Assembly: GCA_034092305.1 (NCBI GenBank)
Contig: JASJET010000004.1
Location: 10,744,501-10,808,500, forward strand
Reading direction: 5' to 3'
Source: Diaprepes abbreviatus
Lineage: Eukaryota; Arthropoda; Insecta; Coleoptera; Curculionidae
Length of the DNA stretch: 64,000 nucleotides
Part shown: positions 1 through 9,175 of the stretch, one piece after another
Layout of the letters: each line of letters opens with the position of its first letter
Position numbering within the stretch: position 1 is the first letter of the stretch
The notes under the pieces: model-generated
The model's input: only the letters and a program-made list of their open reading frames with translations
Told to the model about the DNA's origin: nothing
The model's database searches: none
Program-made: the position numbers and the translations under genes

Positions 1-209
1 TTCCCTCATAATATTAGGTGTTAAAAAAGTGTGAATTATCCACTAATTATACAATTAGACTAAAACATGGTTCGGTCTAAGAAGTTCAGGTTCTGTCGCC
101 AGGATTTCTAATACTTTGCATCTTAATATTGTGTGTTTTTAAAAATAAAACATAAAATATTAGTCACAAAGTATTATAGCCAACTAAAACTATGATCAAA
201 GAATTTTGT

Positions 210-225
210 GGTCCTGAAAAGAACC
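210..225 (-). terminator. histone-type 3' stem-loop of gene C
   Basis: The minus strand reads GGTTCTTTTCAGGACC, then ACAAA: a 6-bp stem, UUUC loop and ACAAA tail as in insect histone genes. CTTTGATCATAGTTTTAG (201-184) follows 8 bases later, differing by one base from the copy after gene B. A downstream element at this distance would be the place for U7 snRNA pairing. Confidence 0.75.
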
Positions 226-255
226 GTTTTGTTGTGCGGAGAAACATGTGACTCT

Positions 256-581
256 TTATGGTATTGTAGAGTCCCATGGTCCGTCATCGGAAGTGTTGCT
301 ATTGTCAGCCAACTGAATAATAAAATCCAATAAAGCATCCATCCCACTGTGGGTTATCAAGTTCCCAGTCAAGACAACTATCCGTTGTCCAATCCACCTA
401 CGGACATTGGACTGGTTGTTGTTCGTTCGAAATCTTGATTTGAAATTATTATAATAAGTATTGGTGGCAGTATATCTAGAGATTAATTAGTAGTGGGGGT
501 AACGACAAATGTCGTATTACATATTGGGACCAAAGTTGTATATTTTCTCATATACAAACGAACGATTTTGTCGGGTTCCAT
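256..581 (-). pseudogene. small gene C: paralogue of gene B, frameshifted
   Basis: An ATG at 581 opens 32 codons ending at 483-485. An overlapping frame in another phase stays open from about 486 to a TAA at 256-258 and encodes a segment with VRRWIGQR, a hydrophobic DALLDFIIQLADN block and a DDGPWDSTIP end. The two pieces probably belong to one gene broken by a frameshift near 485. The second piece aligns in order with the end of gene B (W-x-x-QR, then L-x-x-FL/FI-x-x-LA, then acidic tail). The stop is 30 bases upstream of a perfect histone-type stem-loop. I do not recognise the family. Confidence 0.45.
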
Positions 582-623
582 CAACACCTAAAACTTGATA
601 CTTTGTATCCAATATTGTACGTT

Positions 624-632
624 CTATAAATA
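624..632 (-). promoter_or_regulatory. TATA box of small gene C
   Basis: TATTTATAG on the minus strand lies 43 bases upstream of an ATG at 581. It sits between the 3' end of unit B and the reading frame of unit C, as expected for a separate transcript. Confidence 0.45.
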
Positions 633-685
633 CAATAATAGTAACAGTACCAATATGAACTAAAACTACGATCAAAGTATTCTTT

Positions 686-701
686 TGTCCTGAAAAGGGC
701 C
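686..701 (-). terminator. histone-type 3' stem-loop of gene B (one mismatch)
   Basis: The minus strand reads GGCCCTTTTCAGGACA. This is the histone 3' stem-loop pattern with the loop UUUC intact, but the last base (A for C) and one inner pair are lost, as expected of decay. Downstream CTTTGATCGTAGTTTTAG (677-660) is nearly identical to the sequence after gene C. Confidence 0.65.
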
Positions 702-1020
702 GGCTGGGGGTGTGAGGCTTATGGTGGCACATCCTCATCGACAGACCACCATCTCGAAGAGTCGCAAGTCTCTGGAGAAATTCGGGCATCGGCGATGTTG
801 GAATTTCCAACACCGCGTCCTCCGGCTGCTGACGGTCGTCTTCTAGGCGCTGAAGCACCCAGTCACCAACGTCGTCGAACTTCACAAGACCAGGATGGTG
901 GTCATAATGCAGTAGAATTGGCTCATTTAGGTCGTCTCGTCGTAGGACGTCAATCTCAAAGTCCACGTCGAAGTCATCCAGGTCCTCAACGTTGCCGACG
1001 ACGGTCTCTTCGCTAAATAT
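702..1020 (-). pseudogene. small gene B: acidic protein, paralogous to gene C, start and end damaged
   Basis: An open frame runs from about 1020 downward with acidic composition (EDLDDFDVDFEID) and the segment VGDWVLQRL followed by PMPEFLQRLATL. No ATG is in frame; the codon at 1020-1018 is ATA where a start would be expected, so the start may have mutated. The frame reads through the stem-loop to 517. In the neighbouring frame a CCA-TAA stop lies at 718-720, only 17 bases before the stem-loop, matching the CCA-TAA end of gene C, so a frameshift near the 3' end is likely. Similarity to gene C: W-x-x-QR, a hydrophobic block before a QLA/RLA triplet, and an acidic end, in the same order. Family unknown. 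Confidence 0.45.
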
Positions 1021-1061
1021 TGAAGAGCCTCTGCTTGTTAGTCGTATGAAAGTTGAAGTAG

Positions 1062-1097
1062 CTACGACTGTGTAACTCGCCCGGCCTCAATTATATA
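1062..1097 (-). promoter_or_regulatory. core promoter of small gene B
   Basis: TATATAAT lies on the minus strand at 1097-1090. GTTACACAGTCGTAGC follows, with the presumed start near 1066, about 30 bases after the TATA box. It resembles the gene A promoter in both the TATA box and the GTTACACA element. Confidence 0.55.
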
Positions 1098-1422
1098 GAA
1101 CTACCCCCACCCTACCAGCGCGTCCCAAATATTGTGTGTTGGTGAGAGCTTATAGAATTATTGATTTTTTCAAAAACTTCAAACACGAATTTTGATTTTT
1201 TTGGCTTAGCAAATTAGACTAATTCTTAACATTTTGTGAAGAATACATTAAAAAAAAATAGAAAGCTTGTTTGGACTGTTAACATTTTCATAGGTCAGGA
1301 ATTAAACGATTACCTCGTTCTCAAACGTATAATTTGACACTTAAGCGACGAAACAAATCGTCGTTAAACGAATATCTCGTTCCATAAATGATGACTACTA
1401 AAGTACGATCATAACTTAATGT

Positions 1423-1438
1423 GGCTCTGAAAAGAACC
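1423..1438 (-). terminator. histone-type 3' stem-loop of gene A
   Basis: The minus strand reads GGTTCTTTTCAGAGCC, a 6-bp stem (one G-U pair) with a UUUC loop, followed by AC. It matches the consensus GGYYYU-loop-ARRRCC of replication-dependent histone mRNAs, which are processed at this element instead of being polyadenylated. Downstream at 1413-1398 is the TATGATCGTACTTTAG motif, whose core is also found after the stem-loops of B and C. Confidence 0.75.
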
Positions 1439-1450
1439 GTTTTTGTGACC

Positions 1451-1717
1451 CTAAAAGTGCCTGGGGGAGGGTTGGGTATTTACCATGGTAATACCCAACG
1501 ATAGTAACACCGACCTAGGTGCAGCCCTTGGTCTTCTCCTTAGCTGCACTTGGACCTCCGGAGCTGGCATTGCTGGCGATGCCGACAATGCTGGCGTTGC
1601 GGGCGGTGCCGATATTGCTGGTGCTGCTGCGGCATCTCTGCACTCGGTACACGTACATAATTTTCCGAGCACGAATGGCCTTACACTATCAATAATATTT
1701 TTTGGAGTATCGTCCAT
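1451..1717 (-). CDS. small gene A: Ala/Pro-rich protein of 88 residues with histone-type 3' end
   Basis: This is a complete small reading frame, ATG at 1717 and stop at 1451-1453. Its product starts MDDTPKNIIDSVRPFVLGKL, then has a Cys pair (CTCTEC) and an Ala/Pro-rich middle with four PA-type repeats, then a basic RRRPRAAPR segment. I do not recognise a family and claim no function. A TATA box lies about 50 bases upstream. A histone-type stem-loop begins 12 bases after the stop, so the unit looks like a compact intronless gene. It is the first of three tandem units (A, B, C) with the same layout on this strand. A long open frame on the opposite strand (1485-1748) is a shadow of the low-complexity composition. 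That this is a gene rests on promoter and 3' signal, not on protein similarity. Confidence 0.5.
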   Translation of the reverse strand: MDDTPKNIIDSVRPFVLGKLCTCTECRDAAAAPAISAPPATPALSASPAMPAPEVQVQLRRRPRAAPRSVLLSLGITMVNTQPSPRHF

Positions 1718-1734
1718 TCTGACGGCGGAATGTG

Positions 1735-1772
1735 TAACGATGAAATAATTCGAATACCGCCCTTATATACAT
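1735..1772 (-). promoter_or_regulatory. core promoter of small gene A
   Basis: The minus strand carries TATATAAG (1769-1762), in a short GC-rich setting. About 30 bases downstream is a TTCATCGTTACAC stretch that could be the initiator, and the gene A ATG follows at 1717. The same TATATAA plus GTTACACA combination recurs in front of gene B, which makes chance less likely. The transcription start is inferred, not demonstrated. Confidence 0.55.
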
Positions 1773-1879
1773 TCAAAAAAGTAAGGAGCGGGTAAGGTGG
1801 TGTCCATTTTTTAGTTATGTTCAACATACTGTTCAAATGGTTGAAATACACTACAAATCACGTTTGTTTTATTCGACAA

Positions 1880-1980
1880 CGCTTCGCGCGACTATATGGC
1901 GCTTTGCACCATAATACATCGCGTCTCGCGCGACTATATGGCGCTTCGCGCCATAATTCGTCGGACTTCGCGCGACATTT
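1880..1980. repeat. GC-rich ~42-bp tandem repeat with hairpins
   Basis: About two and a half copies of a ~42-bp unit carrying TCGCGCGACTATATGGCGC. Each copy folds; in the second, TATGGCGC-TTC-GCGCCATA (1937-1955) is a perfect 8-bp hairpin. TCGCGCGA is itself a palindrome. The composition is sharply different from the AT-rich surroundings. Confidence 0.7.
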
Positions 1981-2132
1981 TGGACCCCCCTAGCCAGCCG
2001 ACGCCAGCTGGACCGCGTTCAAGTGTCGACCGTCCCTTTCGCCTTTCGTGTAATGAAGTCGCGTGCAAACGAGAGGACCATTGATTTTTTCTTGGTGGAG
2101 CTGCTCGCGCGCTAAAGGCCGCTAGGGGGTCC
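1981..2132. repeat. inverted repeat around a GC-rich block
   Basis: GGACCCCCCTAGC near 1982 is matched in reverse by GCTAGGGGGTCC near 2121-2132, with about 125 bases between. It adjoins the tandem hairpin repeat and lies between the small-gene cluster and the capsid-like gene. It could be a viral or transposon terminal structure; that is inference. Confidence 0.5.
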
Positions 2133-2392
2133 AGGGGGGATATTTAATGGCATTTCAAGGCATTTTCCAGTCACGAAACAATGAAATTAACTGATCTCAT
2201 AAGAACATTCATTATACATTAAACTACTCATTATGGTGACAATATAAACATGGATTAACTTCTCAGTCCACTTTTTTGTTCAGTTTCAAATAAATATAAA
2301 ACTACTACCTAATTTTAACAAATTTATTAATTGACATTCCGTTATTGACATGTTCTAACATTATTATGTATAATATATAATCTAAAATTACA

Positions 2393-3577
2393 TTAAAATA
2401 TAGATTTGTTGGTCACGGAAACGTTTAATACATTATAACTAAAACATGAGTCGTGAATAACTAATGCATACACTTTAATGTCTTTGGGGCATTTATTCTT
2501 TCTAGTTTGGATCTCCAATTTCACATCCACGTTCCATAAGTTAATATCCTCTGGTTGATGACTGCAATTGATAATAAAAACGAGGTTTTTCATATTTTCC
2601 GCGGCCATATATTTAACGCCCGTAGTGGCTGCATTGAAAGTTTTCATAATTGTAATAGGCTGCTGCATACAGTTTCTTGGCGAAATCTAAATTCTATCTT
2701 TCGCAGGGATAAACGTTGAATTCAAATATAGTTTAATATCACATATGTCGGCGTGGGTAAACTGGGTTGCGTTTCTTTCTTTTTTATCGCAATTATTACA
2801 GTCTAGAAATCTCACGATTATATAGCGTGGTCTTTCAAGACTTGTGCTCATTCTCAAGGCCCATACGTCGGAAGATGTTGGTCTTGAAGCTAGCAATTCG
2901 TACAGATCCCATTTACGATATGCCATTTGAATACTGGCATTGTTTCCACCTTTATTAATGCCAGAAAATATTTTCAATTTTTGGCTGTCTTTTGGAATGA
3001 TGTGACGAATTTTCCATTAGATTTTGCCGATACTAATTTCGGCGTCGACTTCCCCGACTTAGCAATTGGTAAAAGTGCGAGCTATAATCATAATAAGCTC
3101 TTGTTTTACGTTGAAAACACCTTTTGCATAATCTTCGGCGAATCCCATAAGATATTTTAACGATAATTTCCCGGAGAATACGTTACTTGCAGTATCTACG
3201 ATATCTTGATTTGTCATGAGAGATCATTGTTGCAAACTTCCGAATGAAACCATCGTATTTAATGTCGTGGTAACTCCAGGTTTACGAACCACAGTGACCT
3301 GCTCACCTCTCATCTCGTAGCGAAATGCATCGAATAAAAATGCGAGGGCATTATGTGATAAAAACATCTTTTCGTTGCCTCTATGGGTTTAAATTTTTCT
3401 TCAATATATATGAAACTTTCGGCAATATCCATAATAATATCTTGAAAATTAATACGAATTACGGACTTCATCGGAATTGTTGAATGATGATCCGTATGTT
3501 TTATGCATATACTCTGCTAGACTAATAATGGAATTATCCAAGATGGTTCCGAAAAAAGCTCTAGTGGTGGAAATCAT
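2393..3577 (-). pseudogene. broken double jelly-roll capsid-like protein (DJR-like domain)
   Basis: The minus strand holds the remains of a protein of roughly 390 residues, close to the length I expect of this family. In order: an N-terminal block with FLFDAFRYEM; a block near GFAEDYAKGVFNV; then RKWDLYEL, RPRYIIVRF and DICDIKLYLNS (2687-2977); and a C-terminal block with VLVIHDS-like residues (2393-2668, YALVIHDS). This order fits insect-genome proteins annotated as double jelly-roll-like, a fold used by capsids of many DNA viruses and Polinton-type elements. Several stops and frameshifts break it, for example between 2668 and 2687 and around 3050 and 3400. The ATG at 3577 overlaps the stop of the upstream frame. 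It lies on the same strand as small genes A-C. Family assignment is from memory of the motif order. Confidence 0.6.
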
Positions 3578-3760
3578 TTTCGCACTTTAAGACCGATTGA
3601 TTCTAAAAATTTATAGTCCTCGATAGATAACTGTTGAGATGTTTGCGATCTAATGTCTGGACGACGACTAACCTTGACGTTAAATTTTCTTTTACTTTTA
3701 TTATGTTTCGGTGGTTCCCCAATCTTAGTAGACAGGATACACAATTGACAATTGAAGCAA
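3574..3760 (-). pseudogene. end of a reading frame overlapping the capsid-like gene (ATGA)
   Basis: An open frame ends in SIEDYKFLESIGLKVRK, and its TGA shares bases with the ATG of the capsid-like gene (ATGA at 3577-3574). Such a four-base overlap is typical of compact viral gene arrays and unlike normal insect genes. Only the last ~60 residues look like real coding sequence; the frame runs on into a repeat after about 3815. I believe similar C-termini occur next to capsid-like genes of this type, but cannot confirm it. Confidence 0.4.
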
Positions 3761-3814
3761 AAACCCATTTCTACTTCCGCAAAACAAAAAAAATTTACAA
3801 GTTCGTAAAAAAGT

Positions 3815-4165
3815 GTGGAAAAAAATGAATGGGTAAGGAGATCGGTAAAACTAGTGAAAAAATTAGATATTCCCGAAAAACAAACTAAGTGGTTGCCGCA
3901 AGTAAAATGTTGAAATGTTTTCATCTTTTATTATCCGTGAAAAATGACTTGTTTTCTTGAAAAGTTATTTGGTTGTTTGAGTATGGGAAAATTCAAGTTA
4001 AGATATAAAGTTTCGCGATATTTAGTTATCAGATACCGTTCCACCGCAACTTCCCTCCTTCAGGGGTCCTTTTTTTATCTCGAAATCTTACCTAGGAGTC
4101 CGGAAGCAGGTACTCCTTACGTCCGCACTCTATATAGGGGAATCAGTAGCGACACTATTTCAACC
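3815..4165. repeat. dispersed repeat, copy 1 (LTR-like)
   Basis: This stretch is homologous, with gaps, to 13420-13880. Shared blocks include CCACTGCAAC/CCACCGCAAC-CTCCTTCAG, CCTAGGAGT-CG-AAGCAGGTACT and TTACGT-CGCACTCTAT. The second copy sits next to a Ty3/Gypsy integrase end, so this one may be a solo or truncated LTR. Confidence 0.6.
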
Positions 4166-4282
4166 GATCCTGGATTCTTCAACAATATTGCGCCTTTCAG
4201 CTACTCAGAGAACGTCGGATATGGTCACGAACGGATAGAGCTGTTATAGACGAACTTCCTTGAGGCACGCACCTAACCAATT

Positions 4283-4600
4283 TTATCGTAGATTTATTGG
4301 TTCTTCTAGAAGTTTTAGGAGGTCTATGCTGCCGTCAGAAAATTCGTCGTTGATCTGAAAGAGAAAAGAGAACTCTTCTTTCCAGAAATGGGGATCTTTG
4401 AAGTGGAAGACCTTGAAAAATCCTGTTTGAAAATCGATCCTTTCCAAAAACCAAAACTCTATCAGCGATTCAAAGTGTTGGTTTAATCCAGCGGTCCTTC
4501 GAAGTCGGCTCAGGTATTCTTCGTACTGCTTTGCTCTTGCTGCATTCGATGTTCTTGAAGACTCTCGATCTGCCGCTAATCTGCCGTAAAAACGTGAGGT
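4283..4600 (-). CDS. small gene D: unrecognised 105-codon open frame behind a TATA box, no in-frame ATG
   Basis: The minus strand is open for 105 codons ending at 4283-4285. It encodes an aromatic- and acid-rich protein, including QYEEYLSRLRRTAGLNQHFE, then EFWFLERIDFQTGFFKVF and a tail EEPINLR. A TATA box (TATATAAA, 4607-4600) marks the upstream edge, so a transcript would start near 4570. The only nearby ATG (4545-4543) is one base out of frame, suggesting a small indel after the start. No histone-type stem-loop follows within 100 bases, unlike genes A-C. I do not recognise the product. Position, strand and promoter style suggest it belongs with the virus-like cluster. Confidence 0.4.
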   Translation of the reverse strand, partial: TSRFYGRLAADRESSRTSNAARAKQYEEYLSRLRRTAGLNQHFESLIEFWFLERIDFQTGFFKVFHFKDPHFWKEEFSFLFQINDEFSDGSIDLLKLLEEPINLR

Positions 4601-4619
4601 TTATATAGTGATCGGATCG

Positions 4620-6110
4620 ACAAGGACCAAAATCTGGTGATGTTATCAATGGAATGGTATGACTTTTCGACGCAAATTTTGAAGTCTGCTTATGTCGCCG
4701 GATCTGAATATTGCCTTTTGAAAATACTTTTATCATATAAAGGGACATCCAAGTCCCTCAGCAAGCTCCGTCTACTGTGCGCGAGCGAACGAAGCACAGT
4801 GATGGGTTCCGCGCCTCATTTAAATATCAAACTGGGTATGCGTTCTAGCATCAGAAGGAAACGAGAAGCGGACCAAGAAACACGTAGGATACAATGCGCC
4901 GGCAACATGTTTTAAAATGAAAAAAATTTACTCTTTCAGAAAAAATAAAATTATATAGGAAAATATGATTTTACATCATTTTTGCATTGAATATAAAAAG
5001 GTAAAGTAGACCTAAAATGAGGGAAATCGGGATAGGATGATCCCGTAGGGACGTAATGTTATTCGTCAAAATAATTAAATTGAAGTAGAACCACTTTTAT
5101 TAAAAGACAAAGGCACATCATAACAACAAAATACATTTTATAGCATAGATAATTGATATCATGCCTAGTCATGATATTATGCTGAAAAAAGTTCCTGAAG
5201 AAACTTCAACGTAGTTTGGTGAGATGTCAAATGCACTTTGGTTCTGGATTCAAACAATGATGCATCTGCCGGCACGAGAACTGTCGATCTCCGGAGCGAA
5301 GTGTACAGCTTTCTGTATTTTCCGCCAAAAAGGTGCCACAAGTATAGCACGAAATCCCCGAAAAACAACAGTTCAATTGTGGTTCCTGAAGAAGAAAGAA
5401 GAAGTAAAGTGAAAGTAGTGAAAAAAGTGGTTCCTTAAGAGCGAAATTCGAGAGCTTAATTAAGCAGCTATTCTCATAGCTTTTCCGCTGATTAGGCCGG
5501 AATTCTGGACGGCTGAATAACCAGGAAGACTAAACAACTACGACGATCTTTTAGACGAATGAGTGGCTGAAGGATTGAGTGTGTGTATTTTGTAAAATAA
5601 AAATTTAAATAACCTCCGAGACTCCCTGGACGAACTAGTAGCTGTCATTGCGATTGCGAAAGGCTGAGGAGTGTGAAGACATTAAAGACAAAGGCAAATA
5701 CGGTGCAAGGGAGCTTTTCTGCTTAAACAAAGAGTGCATAGGTACGATACGTTTCCAATAGCAGAACCCTTGCACTACAGTTCGAAAATCGACTGACTTG
5801 ACTGAAATTTTCGTCGTAAAAAATTTTTTGTTTCACTTTCAAGTTTCCGAAAGTAAAGTCCAAGTTTTTTCCCAAATTTTTTTCCAAGAAATATTTTTAT
5901 TTTTGTCCTAGAGCATTTTGGTTCGATTTCAAAACGTCCAAGAATTTAATCATATTTTTTTCTTTCACGAAGAAAAAGAATTTCTAAATTGGCAAATAAT
6001 TTCCTTTTTGTCAATTTTATTCTAGATTTTAATTGGAAAATATTTTCCTTTTGTCAATTATATTCCCGAAGAAAAACATGGATGCAAATTTTTCAGTTCC
6101 CTAAATTTCT
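4620..6110. other. no supported gene
   Basis: AT-rich sequence with short open frames only (for example around 5177-5440 and 4637-4915), none recognised. No splice-site or domain support was seen. Confidence 0.4.
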
Positions 6111-6200
6111 AAGAAGAAAGGTGAGGCGGCCTAGGTATCTGCTGAGTCGAGAGGTTACGGTGGGTCCTCTCCCGCACCCTCTGCTGGGTGCCCCTTTCTA
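6105..6200 (+). repeat. dispersed repeat related to 13030-13110 and 18865-18945
   Basis: AAGAAAGGTGAGGCGGC, then TGAGTCG-G-GGTTA-GGTG-GTCCTC, is shared with 13110-13030 (opposite strand) and 18865-18945. The shared part is about 80 bases. It may be an untranslated part of a Gypsy element or a SINE; I cannot decide. An unrecognised GC-rich open frame follows at 6267-6491. Confidence 0.55.
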
Positions 6201-6499
6201 TACGATTTCCAGAACACAAATACAAAGCCCCAAGATAATTAGATTCCCTCAAGAAATCTTATTGACATGGACCTGAAGGAATTCCTCCAAGACTATACTG
6301 TCGTGTCAGAAGTTGGAGGCGGCGCGTCGGGTGTCGCGGACAGAGAAAACTTTAATAAAAATGTCGAAGAAGAAAATGCGTTTCGAGTTACGCGACTTGC
6401 GAAGTCCGATGCGTGCTCCAGGAGACAAGATACTACGTTTCGGCAACGATTGACCGACATATCGATTGGAGTTGCAAAGAAGATTCCCTAAGTGAGGCG

Positions 6500-8035
6500 A
6501 GTAACATATAATCAATATTATATAACAGAAGATGGGATAAAAACAAGTGACAGTCAACAACATGTTCGACATGATTTCCATTTGTTTTTTCGGTTATTGT
6601 AAATCGATATTCACATTAGTTCTTATTGGTTATTGGATAAATCCGAGGAGGAATTTATTGAGAGAATGGGCGTGGCTTCCCGAAACTATAAAAGAAATTC
6701 ATATTGTGAATATCAGTTCACAATGCTCGAAACACTAATGAAAATCAAAAAGCCTATACAGAATTCTACCAGGAAAATATCAGTTCAGGGCGATACTTGC
6801 CATGAATCATAGCGGAATGAACAAAACGAATGCTGCTTAAATGCATCACATAGCTATTAGCATAGCATACGATACAAAAGTATGTGATAGATAAAATAAT
6901 GCATTACCACGAACCAGGACCCGTATCCTAGAAAGTGTGATGTGAAAGGTGATGGGAATGGCGATGTGAACTTTTTGACAGTAAAAGCCGTATTCTTGAA
7001 AAGGTAATGTTGCCAGATATGAACGTGCTAAAACAGGAGAATTTCAAAAAATAAAATAGATGACTGATTTAATTGAGCTATCAGAACGAGAATGTCCGTA
7101 GTATGTTTGGTTGCCATTTTAGGCAAAAAGTCGTTTTGGTACGTTAAATTAATCGTAAAAAGTAAAAAAAAATATTGCTGTTGTTATTTTTGTGAAGTTA
7201 TTGATTGTCATTACAATATTTGTACTTTGCCTGATTTAAATTTATCTTAAATTGACACTCTAGAACTGTTAAACAAAAATGCATACAAAGAGCCAAGTAC
7301 TTTAAGTTTCTAATATATAAAGAAGAAGGGATATCAAAAAAAAAAAACAGCAATCATATATACAAAGTAATATACTGACAGTAATTGCAGAAAGCCAGCA
7401 CTGATAAACCTTGAAACGGTGGAAATTACAACTCTGCATAGTATGACTAAAAGCCAACATTCTAATCCACTACGGAAAGTATCCAATCAGTTTATTGTAT
7501 GAATTCACAAAATATCCAGCCTATTACTGCAACATGTTCTGTTCTGACAACTTAATTTGAAAGAAAACCTAAAACTTGAACAATGATAGAGAAACTGTTT
7601 ATGACCAGGGACCAAAACCAAAAGCCAGAGAGAAGACGTCCATTAGATACTGGCGGATCTCAAATTCAACTTTTAATATATTTTTTTTTATTTAATAAAA
7701 CTTTGTAGATGCTTGAAGATCAAATGTGTCATAATAAATATAAATTGTGATTTCTCAAATTTATTATAAGTTGCGTCGTGAAAAGAATTATGTTAGATTT
7801 AACTGTTTAAAACTAAGATACTTGGCTGTTATGGACACAAGTATTTATGTTAAATCCATATGAAAAACTGGCCCTAGAAAAACATTTTTAAATAGCACGC
7901 TCATACAATTGAGTTATGAACAGAATCTCCTGTAATAATTTTATATGTCTGTAATCTCAAATTTACTTAATATTTGAGAGACTTAATCAACTCTCTAAGG
8001 ATATTTTATTAAAAAATTTGAAAATATTAAAAATA
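6500..8035. other. no supported gene
   Basis: AT-rich DNA with no convincing reading frame, repeat or domain. It ends at the target site duplication of the LINE that follows. Confidence 0.4.
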
Positions 8036-8050
8036 TCGGGGTACCACCTA
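8036..8050. repeat. 15-bp target site duplication, left copy
   Basis: TCGGGGTACCACCTA here is identical to 12318-12332. The two copies bound a non-LTR retrotransposon exactly, so they define its insertion. Confidence 0.92.
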
Positions 8051-8070
8051 TGAATGAATGAATGAATGAA
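8051..8070 (-). repeat. (TTCA)n tail of the LINE
   Basis: Five units of the tetranucleotide (TGAA on the plus strand) directly abut the left target site duplication. This is the 3' tail of the element, of the simple-repeat type used by several LINE clades instead of poly(A). Confidence 0.88.
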
Positions 8071-8184
8071 AAAGGGGTGGTGATACTAAATCATCGATGC
8101 CTAGGCCTCCATTGGGCCCTTTACATCCCACCATAGCTGCAGGTGATTCGAGGCCGATCGCCTTTGCGAATCCAAGCAGCCTGG

Positions 8185-9175
8185 TTATTTGAACTTGCCT
8201 TGACAATGTCCTGTCAACAATCTCACCACAATTCGCAGCTCTTTCCTTCCCAAGGAGAGAAGCTCCTTGGTACGCCGTGCGCTAGGCCCTGTTATATGTT
8301 CCTTAGCACACCTCATTCCAGGAGCTCCCCTCCATGATTCAATAAATTTGCTTTCCAGCCACGATTTCAATTCCTTTTTGCCAATAGCAATTGAAACAGG
8401 TAATATTGGTTGGGGTCCATACGGTTCGATCACCGAACCCAACTTTGCCAGACGATCTGCTCTCATTCCCGCGTATGCCCGAGTGACCCGGGACCCATAC
8501 GAGTCTGACTGTGCAGCCTTTCCTTGTCATACCATTTAGTACATCCTTGCACTCAGACACCAGTCGCGAAGTCACGACACTTGACTTCAGTGCCAATATC
8601 GCAGCCTTACTGTCTGAGCATATATTTATTACTCTATTTCTGTCAATGTCCCTCTCACAGAGATGGGCACATGGCAGAATAGCATAAATTTCCGCTGTGA
8701 AAATTGCCGAACATTGTCCGAGAGCGTAGTACTCTCTGATTCCTGTGGTCTTGCTGAATACTCCGGCTCCAGCCCTTTCATCTTGTCGAGATCCATCAGT
8801 ATACCACCAGGATCCATTTTTCGGAAGATTTTGTTGTCCCTCCCAATCCTCTCTACTTGGCATAAGTATCTCCAGGGAGAGGTTGGGTTTTAAAAACGGC
8901 GTCATGTAGTCTGTCAGCATGGGGAGTGATGGACACCTCTCCACCACGCTTTCCCAGACACCTGAGTCACCGCCTATTTCAATTCCAAGATGTCCCAGAC
9001 AATAAACAATCCTCAGGGCCTCGTTCTCTATGTATAAGTGAAGAGGAGGCAGGTTCACCAGGACTTCCAGAGCCCTGGTGGGAGCAGTCCTCATCGCACT
9101 CAATATTCCCACACAAGCCATTCTCTGAACTTTGTCAAATTGAAGGATGTGTTTGCGCTTTGTTGTACTACGCTA
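8185..9175 (-). pseudogene. LINE ORF2, RNase H domain and C-terminal part
   Basis: The frame 9121-8339 carries AMRTAPTRALEVLVNLPPLH after the RT, then RNase H motifs: WWYTDGSRQDE (first Asp), FTAEIYAI (Glu), CSDSKAAILAL (Asp) and WVPGHSGIRGNE (His-containing end). A frameshift near 8467 moves the reading into 8466-8185, which starts RADRLAKLGS and continues the same protein. An in-frame TAG at 9173-9175 separates this part from the RT frame. The usual C-terminal CCHC knuckle is absent, so the 3' part may have a small deletion. Confidence 0.88.

Noticed and set aside
1451..1717. Genes A-C as core histone genes, suggested by the stem-loops
   Set aside because: None of the products shows a histone fold or histone sequence; gene A is Ala/Pro-rich and B is acidic.
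1485..1748. Plus-strand open frame opposite gene A
   Set aside because: Promoter, stem-loop and downstream motif all support the minus strand; the plus frame is a mirror of the GC-rich composition.
1896..2084. Open frame across the GC-rich tandem repeat
   Set aside because: It only translates the repeat units and has no promoter or 3' signal.
8663..8893. Plus-strand frames across the 8-11 kb LINE
   Set aside because: They are antisense shadows of the RNase H and RT domains.
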